Positions 59,332-64,000 of a stretch of DNA of 64,000 nucleotides are shown in pieces. The position numbers were made by a program, and so were the translations under genes. Source of the DNA: Paenibacillus brasilensis (GTDB lineage: Bacteria > Bacillota > Bacilli > Paenibacillales > Paenibacillaceae). Each line of letters starts with the position of its first letter. Position 1 is the first letter of the stretch. Location: NCBI RefSeq assembly GCF_009363115.1, contig NZ_CP045298.1, forward strand, positions 2,594,001 to 2,658,000. The letters are read 5' to 3'. Under the pieces are notes generated by a model. The model was not told the origin of the DNA, ran no database searches, and worked only from the letters and a program-made list of their open reading frames with translations.

Positions 59332-61602
59332 TTATAATGTGATTTCGTATAAAGTACCGCTTCCGCCACGTTCGTCTCCGCCAGGTCCACCTTGACCATC
59401 CTGAGCAATCGAGTTACTGCTCGTTTTGTCGTTTCCGCTGTTGGATGCTTGAGCATCTGTACTTGCTTCGCCAGTTGTTGTTTTCCATTCATCTGTAGGG
59501 ATTAGTTTGCCGTGCTCTTTGATCCATGCGGTGACCTCGGAGTTACCGCTGTCCGGTCTGCCGCCGCCACCACCATTGATCATGAAGTATTTCACTTGAC
59601 CACTTTCGACCAGCGCCTTGATCTTATCGACGGTATACACCGGATCGGAGGATACAAAGCCGTTCATAATAATCACTTTTTGTCCAGCTTCAATCATGTA
59701 AGGAGCAGCTGTTGAATAATTGCTTGCTGCGAAAAGGTAGGTTTCACCTGTGTTATGCTGTTGCAAATAGCTCAACGTTTTTTGGTCTAAGCTTTGACTT
59801 CCGTTCGGTCTACCCATTCCTCTGGAGCGGGTAGAAGATCTCTGTTCCGTGTCTATACTTGTGTGAGTTCCTTCAGCTTGTTGTCTATTGGCGCTCTGGC
59901 CTCGTTTACTAAAATTGCCTCCCGGCATTCCGCCACCTCCACCGCCGCCAAACTGAGTTGGTCCGGCTTGTGGAATCATGCTGTTCCCCCCGTAGGCGAT
60001 CGGTGTCAATGCCCAGTACACAGGGCCGATAAACATTGCAAGTACACTTGCAATGATGGCAAATCTCGTGAACTTCTCTGATTTCAGTCGGGCTATTACC
60101 AGTAACGCTGTGCCCATGATCCCCAGAATTAATACCCCGATGGACCAGCCGCTGCCGATGGTCTTGTTGTAATTTTGCAAAACAAACCAGCTAAATACCG
60201 AGGTTGCCAATACCGCGACGGGTAACAGCCAGGAGAGCCAATTGGAGCGCTCACGATACTGCTTCCACAATTCTACGAATCCGGCTCCGAAGAGCGCTGA
60301 AATCGGTGGAGCGAGCATAATTAGGTAATATTGATGAAAGAAACCGGCTACGCTGAAAAATGCAGCTGCGGGAAGCAGCCAAGCCAACCAAAAAATGACC
60401 TCTTGGTGTTTTTGTGTCAAATTGCGACGACGAATGCCTGCAAGTAGGCCGATCGAAGCAATCAATGCGAATGGAAGCAGCCAGCTTGCTTGGCCTGATA
60501 AGGCAGATTGAAATAACCGTAAAGGTCCCTTTTCACCCGTGCCGAACATACCACCACCGGAGTTCCTGCCAAATCCACCGCCAGGGCCGCCCTGACCGTT
60601 GTCGCCAAATCCGCCCGGCGGCAATTGGCCACCTGCACTGAATCCGCCTGCTGCCATGTTGTTGGTACCCGTGTCGCCAGTTGCTGTAGTACCGTCCGAT
60701 GATGCAGTTGTCTGCGTCTGATCCGAATTTGACTTGCTGCTATTCGTTGAGGCCCTTTGTTTCCACTCCGAGTTTTGGTCGCCACGTCCACCGCCTATCC
60801 CCCGATCCCCTGTCAAACGGGACAGACCGTTATAGCCAAAGGCCAAATTCAGTACAGAGTTTGTACCGCTGCTCCCCATATAAGGGCGTTGGTCTGCCGG
60901 AGTGGAGTCCACCACAACTGCCCAAGAGAGCGACACGATCAGGAGAACAACGGCCGATCCTGCAAGGATTACCGCTTTTCGCTTCCAGTTAAACTTGGAG
61001 GCCAGCAGATAAAATAGTCCAAAAGCGGGAACGATCATGTAGGCTTGTAGCATTTTTTCATTAAAGGCGATGCCTACGACTGCGAAAGCCGCGAGGATCA
61101 GCCCGGTTTTGCTATTTTTAATGCCTCTGAACAAAAGCCATGTCGCAAGCAACAAGGTGAATACCAGCATAGCGTCGATGTTATTCGTGCGGCTGACCGC
61201 TACTGCTATCGGTGTGGTTGCCATAGCGAAGGCAGCCAATCGAGCCGCTATCGTACCGAAGCTCGGTTTCACGAGCAGGTATACGAGCAATACCGACCCG
61301 ACTTGAGCCAGTGCTTGCGGCAGAATAACGCTCCAGCCGTGAAGCCCGAATATATAGGCGCTCGCGGTCTGAAGCCAGAACACAACAGGCGGTTTGTCTA
61401 CCGTTACCGACCCGGCAGAATCGAGTGAGGCGAAGAAGAAGTTGTGAAAATTCTCTAGCATACTCGCTACGGCCGTCGTGTAGTAGGTGTTGACGTATTT
61501 GTCTTGCCAGATGTTGTATCCATTCAAAAATGCAGATATCAACATGGTGATGATCAGGGGGATATCCGCCCTGCTTTTAAACCAGTTTTTAATCATGTAC
61601 AT
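59332..61602 (-). CDS. GT39-type polytopic glycosyltransferase (YkcB/ArnT-like) with glycine-rich loops
   Basis: About 756 residues, roughly 11 membrane helices. The catalytic acidic region NTYYTTAVASML and DKPPVVFWLQTASAYIFG is typical of protein/wall-polymer mannosyltransferase-like enzymes using polyprenyl-phosphate sugars. The extracytoplasmic loop at residues ~270-350 is rich in Gly, Asn and Ser (GFGDNGQGGPGGGFGR), as is a second one near 550-600. The C-terminal soluble domain ends in GGPGGDERGGSG. An ATG pair (61602 and 61596) precedes; AGGGAG serves either. Would transfer glucose from the lipid donor to wall teichoic acid, lipoteichoic acid or protein; target unknown. Confidence 0.88.
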   Translation of the reverse strand: MYMIKNWFKSRADIPLIITMLISAFLNGYNIWQDKYVNTYYTTAVASMLENFHNFFFASLDSAGSVTVDKPPVVFWLQTASAYIFGLHGWSVILPQALAQVGSVLLVYLLVKPSFGTIAARLAAFAMATTPIAVAVSRTNNIDAMLVFTLLLATWLLFRGIKNSKTGLILAAFAVVGIAFNEKMLQAYMIVPAFGLFYLLASKFNWKRKAVILAGSAVVLLIVSLSWAVVVDSTPADQRPYMGSSGTNSVLNLAFGYNGLSRLTGDRGIGGGRGDQNSEWKQRASTNSSKSNSDQTQTTASSDGTTATGDTGTNNMAAGGFSAGGQLPPGGFGDNGQGGPGGGFGRNSGGGMFGTGEKGPLRLFQSALSGQASWLLPFALIASIGLLAGIRRRNLTQKHQEVIFWLAWLLPAAAFFSVAGFFHQYYLIMLAPPISALFGAGFVELWKQYRERSNWLSWLLPVAVLATSVFSWFVLQNYNKTIGSGWSIGVLILGIMGTALLVIARLKSEKFTRFAIIASVLAMFIGPVYWALTPIAYGGNSMIPQAGPTQFGGGGGGGMPGGNFSKRGQSANRQQAEGTHTSIDTEQRSSTRSRGMGRPNGSQSLDQKTLSYLQQHNTGETYLFAASNYSTAAPYMIEAGQKVIIMNGFVSSDPVYTVDKIKALVESGQVKYFMINGGGGGRPDSGNSEVTAWIKEHGKLIPTDEWKTTTGEASTDAQASNSGNDKTSSNSIAQDGQGGPGGDERGGSGTLYEITL

Positions 61603-61885
61603 TCCACTCCCTGTGAAAATTCTTTGTGTTTATTCCGTTGTTCTAGCCGCTATCTTCAGGACTGCGGAATGACCAGTCGCTTCTGATCTTGGCCCGGTGA
61701 ACTACCGGCTTGCTATTATCATGCCAGACGTACCTTAATTGGTTATGAGCGCTCCCTGAACGTTAGCTGAAAGCTTATTGGAGGTGCTTTTTTTACGGTG
61801 GGATTCAGGTATATTAGATACAGGCAAATATAAACCGACTTTTTATATGGGGAAAAATGCAATGTTATGAAAGGGAAGATGAATC
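61603..61885. promoter_or_regulatory. Divergent region between glycosylation operon and two-component genes
   Basis: An AGCGCTCC (61748-61755) / GGAGGTGCT (61780-61788) hairpin followed by seven T looks like a rightward terminator, although no gene precedes it on that strand. CCGGT/ACCGG at about 61698-61712 is a small inverted repeat. Possible attenuator of the two-component genes or end of a small RNA. Confidence 0.45.
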
Positions 61886-62572
61886 ATGAATCCAATCCAC
61901 GGAGTTAAAATTATGCTGGCTGACGATGAGCCTCATATTTTGCAATTTTTAGAGCTTGGACTTATTAATGAAGGATATGAAGTCAAAACCGCCGGGAATG
62001 GGAGTGATGCAGTTGATCTGGCAAGGGAGTTTCGCCCGCATGTAGCGGTGCTGGATGTCATGATGCCTGAAATGAACGGCTTCGAGGTATGCCAAAGTCT
62101 CAAGGAGACGGAGGATAACATTGCGGTCATTATGCTGACAGCCAAGGATGATGTAGATGATCGGGTGAAAGGCTTAAAGCTCGGTGCAGATGACTATGTC
62201 GTAAAGCCCTTCAGTTTTAATGAGCTGCTGGCTCGCATTGAAGCTCGTTTGCGCAATCAGTTTCCCGATTTGCTGGGGGAAGTGGTTCATGGACCCTTTC
62301 AAGTGGATGACCGACGTAAGGAGATTCGCTATCAGAGTCAAGTGCTGGAGTTGTCGCCTACCGAATATGAACTATTGAAGTTTCTGGTGCTGAACCACGG
62401 CATTGTATTGAGTAAAAGTCGTATTTTAGACAGGGTGTGGGGCTACGATTTTGGAGGCGAGGATAATATTGTTGAAGTGTATATCCGCTCGTTGCGTGAA
62501 AAACTTAAAGACAAAGAACACCGAGTCATTCGTACGCTACGCGGTGTTGGGTACCGGGTGGACCTGCTATGA
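61886..62572 (+). CDS. OmpR-family response regulator
   Basis: Two hundred and twenty-eight residues. The receiver has the acidic pair ADDEPH, phosphoacceptor Asp (about residue 54) in VAVLDVMMPEMNG, Thr in MLTAKDD and Lys in VVKPFS. The C-terminal winged helix has LSPTEYELLKFLVLNHGIVLSKSRILDRVWG and YIRSLREKLKD. Its stop overlaps the histidine kinase ATG (ATGA). Divergent from the glycosylation operon, which it might regulate. GAAAGGGAAG precedes the ATG. Confidence 0.95.
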   Translation: MNPIHGVKIMLADDEPHILQFLELGLINEGYEVKTAGNGSDAVDLAREFRPHVAVLDVMMPEMNGFEVCQSLKETEDNIAVIMLTAKDDVDDRVKGLKLGADDYVVKPFSFNELLARIEARLRNQFPDLLGEVVHGPFQVDDRRKEIRYQSQVLELSPTEYELLKFLVLNHGIVLSKSRILDRVWGYDFGGEDNIVEVYIRSLREKLKDKEHRVIRTLRGVGYRVDLL

Positions 62573-64000
62573 AGGCGGGGGGCAAAAATCGGAGAAAATA
62601 TGCTCTCCGTTCTCTCCAGTCCCAGCTTTTAGCCAGAACCTTACTCATTTTGGCTCTGCTGCTCGTATTGATCGGTTTTCTACAATATTTTCTGATGAAG
62701 GATTTTCTGTATCGCAGTCGAGCAGAAGCTATGGGAACGCAGTTAAACTCAATTCCTGCTGATTTATTGATCATGGACTACGAAGAGCAGAACGGGGGGA
62801 TTGCTCCCCAGGAAGGAATTAATCGGAGGGATAGTCGACCGGGGCCGTTTTTGTTTTGGTCGGATATGTCGCTCGCATCTATAGACACAGACGGAACCTT
62901 TCGGAGCTTATCCAGTGAAAATGGACTTAACCCACCGCGTCTCACCGCTGAGCAGTATCAAGCGATGCAGCAGAGCAGGCGTATGCGCCATGGCTATCAA
63001 TTGGTCACGGACTCTCAAGGGAATGAGCAACTGATTGTGTTCCGTCCGCTTGGTCCACCTGACCGCTCGTCAGGTTTGCTTCAAATGGGCGTATCCACGA
63101 CATCCATGCAAGAGCAGCTGATTAATCAGCTCCGTACCTTTATTTTATTGTCACTGATTGCGCTTGCGATTGGCCTGACCCTCATGCTTCCGGTGCTGCG
63201 CCGCACGTTGGTACCCCTTTCGAGGATGGTCGAGGCGGTCAAACGTATTGATGCCGGGAATCTGGACGAGCGCTTCGATGCTGAGCAGGGTCAGTATGAA
63301 GTGGACCGCTTGGCTGTTTCATTTAATGGAATGCTGGAACGGCTGGAGCATTCATTCGCTGCTGAACGGGAATTGCAGATGCAGATGAGGCGCTTTATAG
63401 CGGATGCTTCTCATGAGCTGCGAACCCCGCTTACGTCGATTCACGGCTTTTTGGAGGTATTGCTTCGCGGGGCGGCAGCCAATCCCAAGCAGCTTCAGTC
63501 CGCACTAGAAAGTATGTATGGAGAATCCAAGCGGATGAATAAGCTAGTCTCTGATTTATTGTTGTTGGCTAAGCTGGACCGAACACCGGAGTTGAAGCTG
63601 GAAGACATATCGTTGGATGAGCTGATGCTGGAAATGAAACCACAGCTGCTAATGCTGGCAGGCACACGTAAGGTGGTTTTTGATATGACGGCAGGTGTGC
63701 GGGTGCTGGCAGAGGGAGACAAAATCAAGCAGGTGGTGCTCAATCTATTTCACAATGCTGTTCAGCATACGGATCTGGAGAAAGGTGTGATCCATGTGAA
63801 TTTGTCCGCCGGCAAGAAGTTGGCAGATATCCAAATTCGTGATAACGGACCAGGCATGAGTCAGGAGCAGTTGGAGCGGATTTTTGAGCGATTTTATCGT
63901 GGAGATGAATCACGTACACGCAGCTCAGGTGGAGCGGGTCTTGGCTTGGCTATTACAGAGTCTATCGTGGAGGCGCACGGCGGAAACATCACAGCCCAAA
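62569..64000 (+). CDS. Sensor histidine kinase (3' end outside window)
   Basis: Open from ATG 62569 to the last base, about 477 residues visible. One membrane helix near residues 24-46, an extracytoplasmic sensor domain of about 140 residues, a second helix near 185-205, a HAMP domain (LVPLSRMVEAVKRIDAGNLDERF-like), the H-box His in IADASHELRTPLT, N-box LNLFHNAVQHT, G1 DNGPGMS, F-box ERFYRG and G2 GAGLGLAI. It overlaps the response regulator by four bases and forms one two-component system. Signal unknown; the C-terminal few residues are cut off by the window. Confidence 0.93.
   Translation, partial: MKAGGKNRRKYALRSLQSQLLARTLLILALLLVLIGFLQYFLMKDFLYRSRAEAMGTQLNSIPADLLIMDYEEQNGGIAPQEGINRRDSRPGPFLFWSDMSLASIDTDGTFRSLSSENGLNPPRLTAEQYQAMQQSRRMRHGYQLVTDSQGNEQLIVFRPLGPPDRSSGLLQMGVSTTSMQEQLINQLRTFILLSLIALAIGLTLMLPVLRRTLVPLSRMVEAVKRIDAGNLDERFDAEQGQYEVDRLAVSFNGMLERLEHSFAAERELQMQMRRFIADASHELRTPLTSIHGFLEVLLRGAAANPKQLQSALESMYGESKRMNKLVSDLLLLAKLDRTPELKLEDISLDELMLEMKPQLLMLAGTRKVVFDMTAGVRVLAEGDKIKQVVLNLFHNAVQHTDLEKGVIHVNLSAGKKLADIQIRDNGPGMSQEQLERIFERFYRGDESRTRSSGGAGLGLAITESIVEAHGGNITAQ

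Overview
The window looks like chromosome of a Gram-positive, endospore-forming, saprophytic Firmicute, most probably Paenibacillus (P. polymyxa group). Grounds: moderate GC with AT-rich intergenic DNA, strong AGGAGG-type ribosome sites with frequent GTG/TTG starts, a GerA-type spore germinant receptor operon, a YdjO cold-inducible protein, LacI/CcpA-style operators, and many plant-polysaccharide and oligosaccharide functions. I saw no rRNA or tRNA gene, CRISPR array, prophage or intact insertion sequence.

Layout. 1-5.5 kb: end of a Gfo/Idh/MocA dehydrogenase, a secreted alpha-carbonic anhydrase, AdhP-type alcohol dehydrogenase, an HxlR regulator divergent from an MFS exporter, and an aldo/keto reductase. 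5.6-9.8 kb: sucrose locus (LacI repressor, three to four operators, sucrose-6-phosphate hydrolase, PTS IIBC). 10-12.9 kb: AraC regulator, short pyruvate kinase, small secreted protein. 13.1-17.8 kb (minus): germinant receptor operon gerA-gerC-small D subunit-gerB, with a wrecked second gerB copy inside it. 18.3-20.5 kb: DUF805 membrane protein and a decayed arabinan-degrading GH43 gene that still has a promoter and a cre site. 20.8-24.7 kb: cold-shock gene with a structured leader, ydjO, hydrolase, acetyltransferase and a secreted repeat protein with a frameshift. 24.8-27.3 kb: GntR-regulated ABC transporter operon. 27.6-28.9 kb: a secreted copper-amine-oxidase-N/SnoaL-like fusion.

29-39.2 kb is a coherent beta-1,2-gluco-oligosaccharide (sophoro-oligosaccharide) uptake and phosphorolysis locus. 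It has a LacI repressor, a GH94 phosphorylase, a GH3 beta-glucosidase, a binding protein and two permeases. The two transcripts diverge from a region with two near-identical LacI-type operators just downstream of two good promoters. The gene set matches the characterised Listeria innocua Lin1838-1843 region as I recall it. Next come a remnant of an Rpn-type nuclease/transposase and a sulfatase.

41.4-49.8 kb is the most interesting region, a RiPP (modified peptide) cluster of the Clo7bot/CLI_3235 type. It holds a divergent ECF-like sigma factor, an ABC exporter without peptidase domain, a 61-residue precursor with seven alternating cysteines, a radical SAM/SPASM maturase, a TIGR04066-like protein, an acyl-carrier-like protein with no visible attachment serine, an undescribed 25-codon coupled ORF, a coiled-coil protein and an intact-triad subtilisin-like protease. 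A GH51 arabinofuranosidase follows.

51.9-55.8 kb: an HSP90-family ATPase paired with a helical-repeat protein (possible bacterial chaperone/co-chaperone pair) and a glycerophosphodiesterase. 55.9-64 kb: a methyltransferase, then a minus-strand wall-glycosylation operon (GT39, GT2, GtrA, GalU) divergent from an OmpR/histidine-kinase pair that runs off the window.
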